A stretch of 64,000 bases of DNA from Heterobasidion occidentale (Eukaryota; Basidiomycota; Agaricomycetes; Russulales; Bondarzewiaceae): NCBI GenBank assembly GCA_039111635.1, contig JBCAQO010000010.1, positions 310,001 to 374,000 of the forward strand. Reading direction: 5' to 3'. How positions within the stretch are numbered: the stretch's first letter is position 1; each line of letters starts with the position of its first letter. Made by a program: the position numbers and the translations under genes. Shown here in pieces: positions 54,570-64,000 of the stretch. Under the pieces are notes generated by a model, which was not told the origin of the DNA, did not search any database, and worked only from the letters and a program-made list of their open reading frames with translations.

Positions 54570-55325
54570 TCAATTCATCGAGTCGCGAAAACCCGCTTGT
54601 CTTCGGTGAAGGACTCGAGGGGTCCTCGTCTGATCGTTGGAATGGTGGCTCGTCGTCCCGTGTTCGGGTCGCTGATGGTGATCGTCTGGTCTTCGTTTGA
54701 ATAATTTTTTGACGATACTTTCGGTGAGGATGTCGAAGGGCCGACCGAGGAGAACATCGTAGGCTGGGTTCCGAATGATGTGGACTTGGAGGTACAGGGT
54801 GATGTCGCCGATGAGGAATGGCACGTTGCGTGCCAGGCCCAAGGATCGGTCGATTTCGCCATTCGCCGACTGCATATTGAGGACAATTTCGGGGTCGTAG
54901 ATGAGCGCCAGTTCATTGCAAATGCCTTCCGACATGGCGATGACTTGTGAACCCGGATCAATGACGCATTCGACTTCCTGTTGGTGATCGACGAGGGGAA
55001 CAATGGACCTTAGGGCAGAAGATTCTTTAGCGACTATCAACGGCAGAGGAACCTGACCGGGCTGTAGACTCTTCAGATATGTTTCATACGTGTCGGGGAT
55101 GATGATCGCGCCAGGTGGAGGTGTTTCAGGCTGGTGCAGGACATTGACGAAGGAGGAGACGGTCGGTCGAGTCGGTGGTTCGAGATCGTCGATGGCATAG
55201 GGTAGATCGGCATCTTGGTAGAAGGTCCGAACATTGCTGGCGTCTTTGGTAGGCGATCGGCGTGCTGACGTGGCTTCCCTGACCTGCGAACGGACTTCGG
55301 CGGAGAGGAGAGTAGTTCGCGCTGG
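54570..55325 (-). pseudogene. Element C protease region
   Basis: The frame containing VECVIDPGSQVIAMSEGI (active-site Asp, here D-P-G-S) and AYDVLLGRPFDILTE (conserved C-terminal block). An extra base in an A run (about 54705) shifts the frame before SNEDQTITISDPNTGRRA. Stops follow before pol opens at 54362, so Gag-Pro-Pol is not continuous in this copy. Confidence 0.75.
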
Positions 55326-55331
55326 TAAGCG

Positions 55332-56812
55332 TCACCTGAGTGGCCATCGCCCTGTCGTAGACCTCGGCTTTACCTTCTCGTCGTAGATCGGCGCCGTAGT
55401 TTTGTAGGCCGGAGCGTCCTTCTTTGCCGAGGGTATCTTCGCCGGGGCTCCCATGTTGCGCTCGTGCGGTGGTGCATAGGTGGCGTCCTGGGCTTTGGCG
55501 TATGGGTGGATTGGAGCATCGTCCTTGGCTGGTACCGGGGGCGGTCGCTGAGTCGGGGATGTCGGTCGGGGCTCGGGTTCGGGAGTTTCGGTCCTTGCTC
55601 GTCGTTCGGGGGCCGGTGAAGGGGTAGATGCCGAACGTCCCGTCTGCGCCATTTCGCGTGCCCTCGCGCCCCGCGTTCGGAGTGTGAATAGTTCGCGTTC
55701 GAGGCTTGCGATTCGCTGGACGTCGGTGAGTTGGTAAGTCGGGGTGACCTCCAGCAATGAGGGTGAATCGCGACGGGAGGCTATCGTCATCGGGTGAGTC
55801 GGCGCCGCGTTTACCGTAAACATCATCTGCCCAGTCGCCAACTGGCCTGGATTCCTGCGGTGCCATTCGTCAACTCGGTCCTTCAGATTACTACCCGTGA
55901 TTTCTCTGGGTACGAATGCCCCACTTGACAATACAACCTTCCCTTCGATATTCCGCTTGCATTTGCCGATCCGAATGTATTCGGTGACCTCGGGACAGGC
56001 GCGCATGAAGTGTTCGGGACTGCCGCAGAACATGCAGTTGTCGCCGCCTTGTCCTGGTTGTCGGGATGGTCGATCGGCTGGCCTGGACGTCCCTTGAGCT
56101 GTAATGGCCTTGACGAATGTGTCGGTGAGTCGTTCGAACATGGTCGCCAGGTCTTCGGCCTTGATCGCGTTGGTGGGCGGCACGGCGGGGGCTGCCCGAG
56201 AGATGTCGGTAGACGTAGTGCTGTAGGCGGACGTGGTGCCGTGCAAGACGAATCGGGCCGCATCGTGGATGTCCTGGAGGTTGTACGGGTCGTCTGGGAA
56301 ATGATCGGGGAACTTGAGTTGTAGACGTTGAGAGATTCTTGCCCATAGCTCCGGTTGGAATCCTCTAGCGAAGGCGCGTCCTTGTTCGGCGACCGAGATT
56401 CGTGCCTTGCTGAGGAGGAATACCGTGATCGCCAGAAATCGCCGATGATAGTCGCCGAGTTCGCTGAGAGACAAGATGCCGACCCTGCTCGTTTCGCCGA
56501 CTAGCTTGTCCATATCCGATACCGACCATTTGCGCTCTTCCTCTGATCCGGGGTACAGTCTGTAGACTTCTTCGCAGAACTCCTTGAATGTCTTTGTGGC
56601 GTCGGTGAAAGTGGTGAGCGATTCCCAAAGCTCACAGGTGTCGACGTCCAGGAATCGGCAAGCGTGTTTCTTCCTTTCCTGCTCGTCTTCTACCGCAGAC
56701 CGAACGAAGTGGAAGTCCAGATCGGCAAATATCGTCTCAATTCGCGGGGTTGATGGGGGTCAAAGGTCGGGGCCGTTCGATCTCCACGAGCGGGCATGGA
56801 TGGGGTTGCCAT
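55332..56812 (-). pseudogene. Element C gag with zinc knuckle
   Basis: ATG 56812 (MATPSMPARGDRTAPTFDPHQ) leads, after a one-base frame change near 56725, into the long open frame ending at 55332: FLDVDTCELWESLTTFTDATKTF, DKLVGETSRVGILSLSELGDYHRRFL, AEQGRAFARGFQPELWARI. A capsid-like helical region is followed by CMFCGSPEHFMRAC (zinc knuckle) and a Pro/Arg-rich tail. Further indels between 55290 and 55360 move the reading frame through all three phases before protease. Confidence 0.8.
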
Positions 56813-57294
56813 AGTGAGAAAGTCAAAGGTGGGGGAGAAGGTATTGTTTGCTAAGGTGATCGGGGATGGAGTCGCTGGTTCGAAGGAGCGTTCTAGCGAA
56901 GTTGGTCGGATGGTCGGCGTCCAGAAGACGGGGCTGCGTGGGATTAACGGCGAGATGGAGTCGTGGAGAGATGGTATAGGAGACAGAGGTGATTGTTCTA
57001 AGAGCGCAAGGTCGAGGATGGGGAAATCGGCGGAGTAGCGATCGGTTCGGCGACGACGGTGGGGTTAAGAAGAAAGTGGAGTCGGGTGGCGGCGAGAGCG
57101 ATGGCGAGGATTCAAGATCAAGATAGTGATGGTGGGCTAGATGCTCCGGGACTATATCGGCGTCTCCGAACAAACTTCGGTCGGCAGATGTTTCCTGAGT
57201 ATTGAAGCTATCGATAACTGTTTGTCGTTCTTCGCGCTCCGCTGTTGGTCGGGACGAGCGACGTAGATTCCTTGAGGTAATTTTGAATACTAAC
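56813..57294. other. Element C leader between primer site and gag
   Basis: About 480 bases, minus-strand 5' untranslated leader. Short frames only; no recognisable content. Confidence 0.6.
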
Positions 57295-57312
57295 CCCTCG
57301 CGGTGGGCTCCA
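57295..57312 (-). promoter_or_regulatory. tRNA-type primer-binding site of element C
   Basis: TGGAGCCCACCGCGAGGG on the minus strand, 3 nt inside the 5' LTR. It begins TGG, complementary to a tRNA 3' CCA end, so reverse transcription is primed by a host tRNA, unlike families A and B. The tRNA species was not determined. Confidence 0.8.
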
Positions 57313-57315
57313 AAA

Positions 57316-58389
57316 TGATACGCTAGAGGTGGCTCTAAGTGCTGAGCACAACACTAAAACAACCTCTAATGCAGGGGTGCTGGAGCTAGTATCTAATACA
57401 CAAGGAATTGTTAGTGATGACTTTAGAAATTGAAGGCGTACTGAGAAGCAACGGGGAGTGTGAGATTATAGCGCCCGAACGGTTTCGGGACTGCACCGAA
57501 CACCGACCGAACGTTCGGTCGGTTGTGTCGGGGATTCGGTCGGTAACGAGAAGGTAGTGTCGCGACCGACAACTACGTGCTTCAAGAGCCACACGGGACT
57601 CTGACAATATACGAGGGAGGACGGGGGTTACGAGCGAAGAGACGAGTACGAACGCGAATGAGGCCGAACGACGAGGATGACAAGTTTTCGGAAGTCGACG
57701 AAGACGATTTCGATGGTTGCGACGAGTGCGGATGAGCTCTGAACTGTGGGTGCGAAAGCTGGTTTATTCCAGAGTTGTATGTAGGTTTTTATAGTAAACA
57801 GAGCCCCTAAGTAAGATATTGAACAAGAAATGAGAGTAGATGTCGACTGGGCGCCAAGCCCTAGCGAACAGAGAAGATAAGAAGGTAGGTGAGATGTCCA
57901 TATGGGTTCCGAAGGTGATAAGGTAAAAGTTAATCAGCGATGGCGAAATCCCGACCGTTCGGGATCCGTCGCCCGAGCGTAGGTAGCAGAACAGGCGTTG
58001 AAGAACCAATGAAAATAGGAAGGAAGTAACGTACGACCAGGGTGGCCAAGTAATGGTGCAAGATCACATTTGACCGACATGTGGAAGTCGGGAAGATAAG
58101 CGATAAGGAGCGACCGACTCACGGAGCACATCGGCCGACCCGGAATACTGGCTCCGATCTCGTAAACACCTATTGTAACACTCCTGTGCGGTTACGGTAA
58201 GTATGTGAAGTGTAAGCGAACTGACCCAAGTGCTGCCGAACGTCCTTCGGTGGCTTGCGGTCGGTCGGGTAGGGACCGACCGTGTTCGGTGCGAGTCGGC
58301 GTCTTCGGTATTTGTCTAGCGCTGTTCGGTATCTCCCCAAAGCTTCCCAAATACCTCCCTCGGACCCTAGCGCGGGTGCATGCTCATCA
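57316..58389 (-). repeat. 5' LTR of element C
   Basis: 1074 bp. On the minus strand it ends GCGTATCA and is followed after TTT by the primer-binding site. Confidence 0.93.
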
Positions 58390-59699
58390 CCGTGCCAAAC
58401 GTTTCCAAACTTATCAGGTTGTTATTCCCTCATCCCGTACATCCGCGCACTAGGCTTCACCTGGACATCCAATTGCGCTTCTTATGCAGTCGCTCCAACT
58501 CAGCGCAATGTAACCGACTCTGTCCGGCCCTGGTCTTGTTTAGTAAACGGCGTGGATTCTACAGCCCTTGCTCAGATCGAGGCTCGTTCGCCCTAGATGC
58601 TCGTCATCGGATCCAGAATAACAATCCAGATTGATAACTCGTCGCCCCATTTCAGAAAATTTCACTCGTGTCCAGACTGACCAAAGCCTCGCCCTGCCAG
58701 GCCCTGCCCATGTTCGTCAATAATCACAGCTTGGGTATTCTCTCTGCTGTCTTCATTTGAGATATCTTGCTCGCTCATGTGTCGCGCCTAGTGTTTTTTT
58801 TCAAGATCATTTATTAAACTCTACGTATGCAGCAATGACGTCCCTGGCCATCGAAAGCAAGCGAGCGGCTAAAAACCTGGGCCCTTTTTCTTTTTTTGCG
58901 ACTCCTAGGGACACGGGTCTGGTCCTCCTCGCCCATGAACACTCACCGCCCGCTGAGATGCCACTGCTGCATACGCAGAACGAACAACCGCCGAGACGAT
59001 TGCCTGCAAAAAAGGGGAAAGAAGCAAAAAAGACGAAGACAAAAATCATCGGGAAGTGGGACATGCATCAAAACTACGAAGGAGGCATGACAAAACAGGC
59101 GCACAAATGAAACGAGGCTGACAAGCACAGGACACAATTGTTAACAATTCTTAATGTTGAATCTTTTGCGTTGAGTTTGTCATCTAGGAAGACCTGGCAG
59201 TGAGTATCAGTCCAAAAGGCCACTTGTAGTAAATCTCACCGAATTTCTGACTAGCATTTCTGCGAGAGGTCTGGTCAGCATCGTCGAACAGCTATGTAGA
59301 TGGTTCACAAATACTGAGTATCTCTCATTCTTGGGCTTGAATAATCTTGTCAGACTCTAGCCGCCGATGTCGCCTAAGATCTACATGTTGCCCGAGCTCT
59401 AGTCAGATGTCGCCTTAGACGAGAGCAGTCGAGGTAGTGAGGGAAAGGGAAGGGAAGTGCCGAAATTTGAACGGTGAGAACGTCTTTTATACTTCGCGAG
59501 ATGTCCCCCGAAGTTACCCTGATATCCTGGATCAATCAAAACAAGCGAGTGTGGCGCTGAACTCCCACCTCGGGGTTGCGATTGTCTAGATCGTGGCTAG
59601 ATTTTGGGTCCTTGTCTTCGCATCGCCATTGGAACATCTGTTGACTCGGGAACGAATAAGGCTACTGACGAGGAAGGCGGCGGCGTAGGCTGATGCTGA
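58390..59699. other. No gene recognised to the right of element C
   Basis: Short frames on both strands without domain or phase-consistent introns. It does not resemble the family B sequence on the left side of element C, so the two flanks of element C are not obviously one split locus. Confidence 0.5.
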
Positions 59700-60302
59700 T
59701 TGGCTGATTTGTATCCTGAGGATAGGGCTTCTATCAGAGAAGGCCTAGCCACGCCAGGACCCCTGAAAACCACTTGGGATGTTAATACCTGGATCCGGCG
59801 TAAAACCGGCGCGTCAGCGCCGAGCTCCGAGGGCTTTTCCGGCGTCGAACGGCACATTTGGACGATCATGTTCGATCTTTTGCCCGGCGTGAAGCCCTCC
59901 ATTGCTAGGAGGTCCGATGCTTATCCGGTGTCGACCCAGAGGGTCCACAGCTGGGCAGATGAAGCCACATTGATCTCTGCTATGTCGAATGTCGCAGCTG
60001 AGATATATGAGCCAATGTTAGCAGGAACTCGGCACACTACTAAGTATTTCCGCATTGTCCCTGCTACGTCTCCATTGACGCCGCACGCTGTGATGCTCCA
60101 TGCTTTGCTGCCGTCACATACATTCCTTATCATGCTAACTTATCCTATTCGGATTCAAGGTGCTTCTATAGCACTCGCGGTTGGGGATAGCCACTATCTG
60201 GAAGCACTCACAGGCAGGGAAAAGGACCTTCGAAGTGCAATCAAGGTGATTGTTGGCCGCAAACGGAATGTTGAAGAGGTCTTGGATGATGAGGATGATT
60301 GA
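59700..60302 (+). CDS. Unrecognised open frame, possibly a gene remnant
   Basis: 201 codons open to a TGA at 60300-60302. The first in-frame ATG is at 59868 (MFDLLPGVKPSIARR), giving 144 aa; the open part upstream (WDVNTWIRRKTGASAPSSEGFSGVERHIW) looks equally protein-like, so an upstream spliced exon or a lost start is possible. Contents: RVHSWADEATLISAMSNVAAEIYEPML, then KYFRIVPATSPLTPHA, a hydrophobic strand-rich part, and an acidic end (NVEEVLDDEDD). No domain recognised. Isolated between transposons; could be a captured fragment. Confidence 0.45.
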   Translation: MADLYPEDRASIREGLATPGPLKTTWDVNTWIRRKTGASAPSSEGFSGVERHIWTIMFDLLPGVKPSIARRSDAYPVSTQRVHSWADEATLISAMSNVAAEIYEPMLAGTRHTTKYFRIVPATSPLTPHAVMLHALLPSHTFLIMLTYPIRIQGASIALAVGDSHYLEALTGREKDLRSAIKVIVGRKRNVEEVLDDEDD

Positions 60303-62249
60303 CATGGCCTTGTAATTCACATTATCATGCTTTTTTCGAATGCTGTTGACTCTCCTTACGAGTTTCTTACTTTTATTACAATGCTCAAGCTTTCATTGTG
60401 CTCAAAGACATGCCATGGAACGTATTTCTATTTTTCCGGAATTTTTTGCGATTTTTAGAGGTTCGAGGCCCGATTCCGGCGTGAAACGACCTGCTGACTG
60501 AGGTCCGATCCCATTTCCAGCGTGAACCGGACCAGTAGAGGACCTGCTGTCCCGGCGTCGACGACCGCCTCTGGACACGAACATCTCAGGTGGTTGTCAG
60601 GGGTCCTGCCACGCCACGGGGCAGTGATCGATAACCAAACGCCTCTCTGTCCGCCGCATCTCTGTGATGACGAGTTCCGACCTGTCGCTTCGCGACTTTT
60701 ACACAATGCTAAATACTATTTTCTGAGGTTAGGGTTGCATCTGAGTTTTCTTGTTTGGTTCAAAAAAAGAATGAGGCTTGAGATATTTTTGTTGGTTGCA
60801 TGCTGCACATTGTAGGCCACCTGTAGTCTGTGTGGATTGTTGTTTGCTATATAATTGTTGCTTGTGCTCCCGTTGCTTATGCTCCCGTTGCTTGTGCTCC
60901 CCTTGCCTGTGCTCTTGCCATTTTTGCTGCACTTCCATTGTAGGCTATTGGACATTATGATCTAACTCAAGTAATGTTCTTAGAATTCTCCATGACCTTA
61001 AAAGATAGATATGCAGGATGTGTGGATTTAGCAGGTATATGTTAGGGATATAATGGTAGGAATCAAAATATTTTGTGTGCTTCAAGGCTTTTGTCATGTT
61101 TTGTCAGGTTCTCATTTTCGGACTTTTGGTGTGGAAGTGCTTGAATTGAGAGGAGAGAAGTTCAAAATTTGGCCAATAAAGTAATTGTTTTGGCCTTGCG
61201 CTTTGCGCTCGCCGTGGCTATCGCTGCAGTTTGTCAGGGTTGGCCCCTCGTGCTTTGCGCTCGGGTTCACGTGGTTTTCACGTGTTGCCACACGAGATAC
61301 TGCCCTCCCATTCTTTTTAGATGGTCAAAAACACAAGGACTTACAGGGTAATACAACACAATTAGGTGCAGCTCAATGTTCATCATCTGATCTGCCTTCT
61401 GACCGGTGATAGTCGCAATTGATTGCGTCTGCAGTGGATGATGGTATAAAGATGCTCCCAAGAGCGCCGTGAATTCAGAGGTGCCATGTTGCGCTATAAC
61501 AGGGAGGTTTGGAATACAGTCTAGAGCTAGAGCTGTTGGTTCTTGACGAAAAGTGCAGCGGTGCATTTGGACTATTCATTATAATCATTAGTAGAATTCA
61601 TTATCATTCCTTCTCGGCCCATGAGTGCCTTTGCGAGCTCAGCGATTCCCACTGTGTGGTGCGGGCGTTGGCTGCAGTCTGATGTCCACAAAGCCAAAGC
61701 CGCCTTGTGAATAATCATTTGTGTTTCGTGCAGATAATGGCGCACTAATCTAAGAGAGCTTCGAATTACTCAGGTTGTCGGGCACTGATACTAACAACAT
61801 GTCTTTGTATTCAAAGGCTATACGAGGCGAGCGCCATTAGGACCCATCAAGCTGATAAGGGCTTGTAGATTGGAACTCGCCTTCAAAAACAGTCGAAGTA
61901 ACGACAAGCTACGCTACCAGTGTGAGTCATAAATTTGATTCTTAGTACACATCTGGAGGAGCAATACGCAGCACCTTCCAATTATCGGGTAATGGGTGGC
62001 AAGAGTAACGCAGGTGCTCTGTCTAGTGATTGTGACGAATCAGATTTCTCTGCTTCAAAAAATTGGCTGGTAGAAATGGACTAGAAATGGTCCGCCGAGC
62101 GTGCGGCTGCAGCGGCTGCATGCAGTGACATGGCAGGCGGGAAATAGTAAGCAGAGTATACAGAGTTGTAACATTTCGAATGGAAAAGCGACCCACAGGC
62201 AATGACATAAGCTGTGCGACATAGGGTTCCGTGAGTAATTCACAGACAG
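60303..62249. other. Gene-poor stretch
   Basis: No supportable gene apart from the minisatellite at 60856-60916. Around 60420-60640 the words CCGGCGTGAA/CCAGCGTGAA and CCGGCGTCGA recur, echoing 59785-59895; cause unknown. Confidence 0.5.
60856..60916. repeat. 15-bp minisatellite
   Basis: About four copies of CCCGTTGCTTGTGCT with minor changes. Confidence 0.75.
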
Positions 62250-64000
62250 TTGTTAACAAATGTTAATAACATTTGCCTCTCCGAGGAATTTCTAACATGA
62301 GTTAATAACAGATTAATAACAATTGTATATAAAGTGTTATTAACATGTTAAAAACCGATTTATTTACATGTTAATAAAGAAAGTGGTGTTAATAACAAGA
62401 AGTCACCAGCTCCAGTCAATCTTGGAGCTGGGAATAGAAGGGGGAGCTTCAGGGGGGGTGGGGGGCTCGTGGCAGTGTACCTAGGAGTATCAGATAGCAG
62501 ATTCATGAAGGCCTCCTCACGGATTGCGAACTCCTGCACGATATTGAGCGCAGAAGCCTGGCACAGGGATCCTCTCTGTCAGCCATCTACGTCGTCGTCC
62601 AAGTCGTCCGAGTCGTCGTCAGAATCGGAGTCGTCCAAGGTGAAGGTGGCAGTGTCCGCCATGTCAGCGGTGCCCTCGGGTGACGAACGAGAGACGGCAG
62701 CCTTGAGATCGTCTTCAAGATCACGGAACTTGACGGTCGGGCGCTTTTTTGGCACTTTGTCTTCGGTCTATAGAACAGATGAGCCACAGCATGGGAAAGA
62801 GAGGGATGTACATACCGCATGGGTGCCATACCACTGTCCAATGACAGTCATATCCACGAGCAACTGTGCATGCTGGCGTCCCCGCAGCGCCGAATTGAAC
62901 CAAGTGAATCTTGAACCGGTCCGCCCATCCAGCATTGAGTTCACGAGAATGGAGAAGACTCTCTCAGCAAGCATCTAGAAATGAATAGGAAAGGTTAGTT
63001 GTAGGCAGAAGGAAGCGAGGAGCTGTAGCGCACCGCAAGAACATCCACTTCTGGATTATTTGTGAATTGCCGCCACCAGCCCAGGACGTCGCCATCTTGG
63101 ACGGGCTTGGCCCTGTCAAAGGGGGCCTTCTCCCGCCAATATGCATCAAGCTGCAACCGGAATTTTGCGACGGCCATGGCGCCGCCGAGCCTTTTGAGTA
63201 CGGGGTGCGTGCCTTCCAGATGGGTATCCATATGCTCCACCATTGGCTTGAGCATCTTATCCCGAAGGAATGCTTTCATGCAGTTGAATAGATGAGGATG
63301 TGGAATGTTGAGGTCGGATCCCCGTTCGGAAATCACGATGACAGGATTGGCGGCTGCGGTGTTGATCAAGAAGTCCGACCGTGGGTATCCTGTCACCAAA
63401 AATAAATGTGATATGAGAATCTATTCAGTTGAATCAGGAAAAGGCACAAACGAGGATCCAATGTGAAAGCCGTGACATGGAAGTCCTTGCAGTCTTCAAA
63501 GAAGGTGTCAAAGTGCTCGTTGATTATGCCCATGACTTCCTCGGCAAGCTCCGGTGTAATGCCGGTCTTCTGCTGTCCAAGATTGAAGAGCTCGCGCAGC
63601 GCGGCGCCCATCACTAGGTGGAATACATACACATTGGAAGCATTGGCCTGCGTTGATTCAAGTGCCCAAAGGGACCGGATCAGGGGCTGGATGATCCTGA
63701 TGTATTGTAGCAGCCCGAGTTCGAGCCGGTGGTAATCTTCGGACACCTAGTGGGCAAATAAGTTCTGGACTTCCTTGTGCTATTGGAAGCGTCAATGAAT
63801 AGTAATATAGCTACTTTTAGTCCGAGCACACCTTCAATTGATGGTGCCAGATTGCACAAGGTGCTGAACTTGAGGTAAACTCATCTCAAGTAAATGGGCA
63901 CCAGACCAGTGGGTGCCGAATCAAGTCTTCCCAATATTCTGGAGTGCACTGACATGTTCACCATCGTCACCTTCCTTAAATTGCATGCAGAGATGCGCTT
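62250..64000 (-). mobile_element. Second hAT transposon, 3' part (runs off right edge)
   Basis: A zone at 62250-62400 packed with GTTAATAAC/GTTATTAAC words (at least six) precedes the 3' end of a minus-strand hAT transposase. Such subterminal arrays are typical of hAT ends. Neither terminal inverted repeat nor target duplication was located; the other end lies beyond the window. Confidence 0.7.
62579..64000 (-). CDS. hAT transposase, C-terminal part
   Basis: Reading leftwards from the right edge: CPEYWEDLIRHPLVW; SEDYHRLELGLLQYIRIIQPLIRSLWALES; TGITPELAEEVMGIINEHFDTFFEDCKDFHVTAFTLDPR; KMLKPMVEHMDTHLEGTHPVLKRLG and GWWRQFTNNPEVDVLA, the last spliced over GTGCGC...TTTCTAG to MLAERVFSILVNSMLDGRTGSRFTWFNSALRG, which corresponds to the dimerisation domain. 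A final intron (GTATGT...CTATAG) leads to TEDKVPKKRPTVKFRDLEDD and an Asp/Ser-rich tail ending in TGA at 62579-62581. No stop was seen within exons. It belongs to a different hAT lineage from the element at 9448-13787. Confidence 0.78.

Larger units (their letters stand above)
47308..58389 (-). mobile_element. Ty3/Gypsy retrotransposon C, 11.1 kb, with an antisense spliced gene
   Basis: Direct LTRs 47308-48384 and 57316-58389 (ends TGAT...ATCA). On the minus strand the order is 5' LTR, tRNA-type primer site, gag, protease, pol, polypurine segment copy 1 (50929-50967), then a plus-strand gene (48896-50572), polypurine segment copy 2 (48385-48420) and 3' LTR. The LTRs differ by one substitution (a CpG change) and three one-base indels, so the element is very young. 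No target duplication is seen (CCCGG left, CCGTG right). Confidence 0.93.

Noticed and set aside
55290..55360. Possible programmed +1 frameshift at CTC AGG TGA C between gag and protease of element C
   Set aside because: Protein-like segments occur in all three frames within about 60 bases (EVYDRAMATQVTLTS in one frame, ELLSS in a second, EVRSQVREA in a third). This shows several indels and not a single programmed shift.
58757..59110. 117-codon plus-strand frame and its 85-codon antisense partner
   Set aside because: Low-complexity Lys/Arg-rich end, no recognisable motif, no start context or intron support.

Overview
This window is nuclear DNA from a filamentous basidiomycete, most likely an Agaricomycete. 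It has short GT-AG introns of about 45-70 bases in every host gene, an aryl-alcohol-oxidase-like GMC oxidoreductase, a fungal-type Spo7 homologue, and basidiomycete-type Ty3/Gypsy, tyrosine-recombinase (DIRS-like) and hAT elements. One assembly gap of 100 N lies at 46078-46177.

Layout. (1) Positions 1-9439 are gene-bearing host DNA: the 5' end of a sacsin-like GHKL ATPase gene (minus), an 11-exon secreted GMC oxidoreductase (minus), a Spo7-like regulator of the Nem1 phosphatase (minus), and, divergent from it, an unrecognised secreted/membrane protein (plus). (2) Positions 9440-58389 are an almost continuous island of nested transposable elements: an hAT transposon with perfect 8-bp target duplication; a solo LTR (family A); a decayed tyrosine-recombinase retroelement; a 230-bp MITE; a solo LTR (family B); a decayed LINE with RNase H; a probable tRNA-derived SINE; an intron-bearing Hsp70 gene fragment; a decayed minus-strand Gypsy element (B) split by a complete 10.4-kb plus-strand Gypsy element (A); the 3' end of a further Gypsy copy (D); the N gap; a truncated family-B LTR with leader; and an 11-kb Gypsy element (C) with nearly identical LTRs. 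(3) Positions 58390-64000 are gene-poor, with one unrecognised open frame and the 3' part of a second hAT transposon running off the right edge.

Most interesting points. Element C carries, between pol and its 3' LTR and on the opposite strand, a four-exon gene for a predicted nuclear Cys6 protein; this gene is bracketed by two near-identical copies of the polypurine-tract segment. Gypsy families A and B both show a Tf1-type self-priming layout: 10 bases just inside the LTR are complementary to 10 bases about 33 nt downstream of the LTR TATA box. Element C instead has a tRNA-type primer-binding site. Families A and B also carry an extra ORF after pol, preceded by its own TATA box 46-50 nt before the first ATG; in A and D this ORF stops at the polypurine tract. 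Family A LTRs contain a reading frame whose differences between copies are mostly synonymous. Inactivation of several elements is largely by CpG-to-TpG/CpA change at catalytic codons.

Coding coordinates of host genes rest on splice junctions whose phases all close. Element borders rest on target-site duplications, LTR ends, primer sites and polypurine tracts read directly. Family assignments rest on recognised protein motifs and were not checked by any database search.
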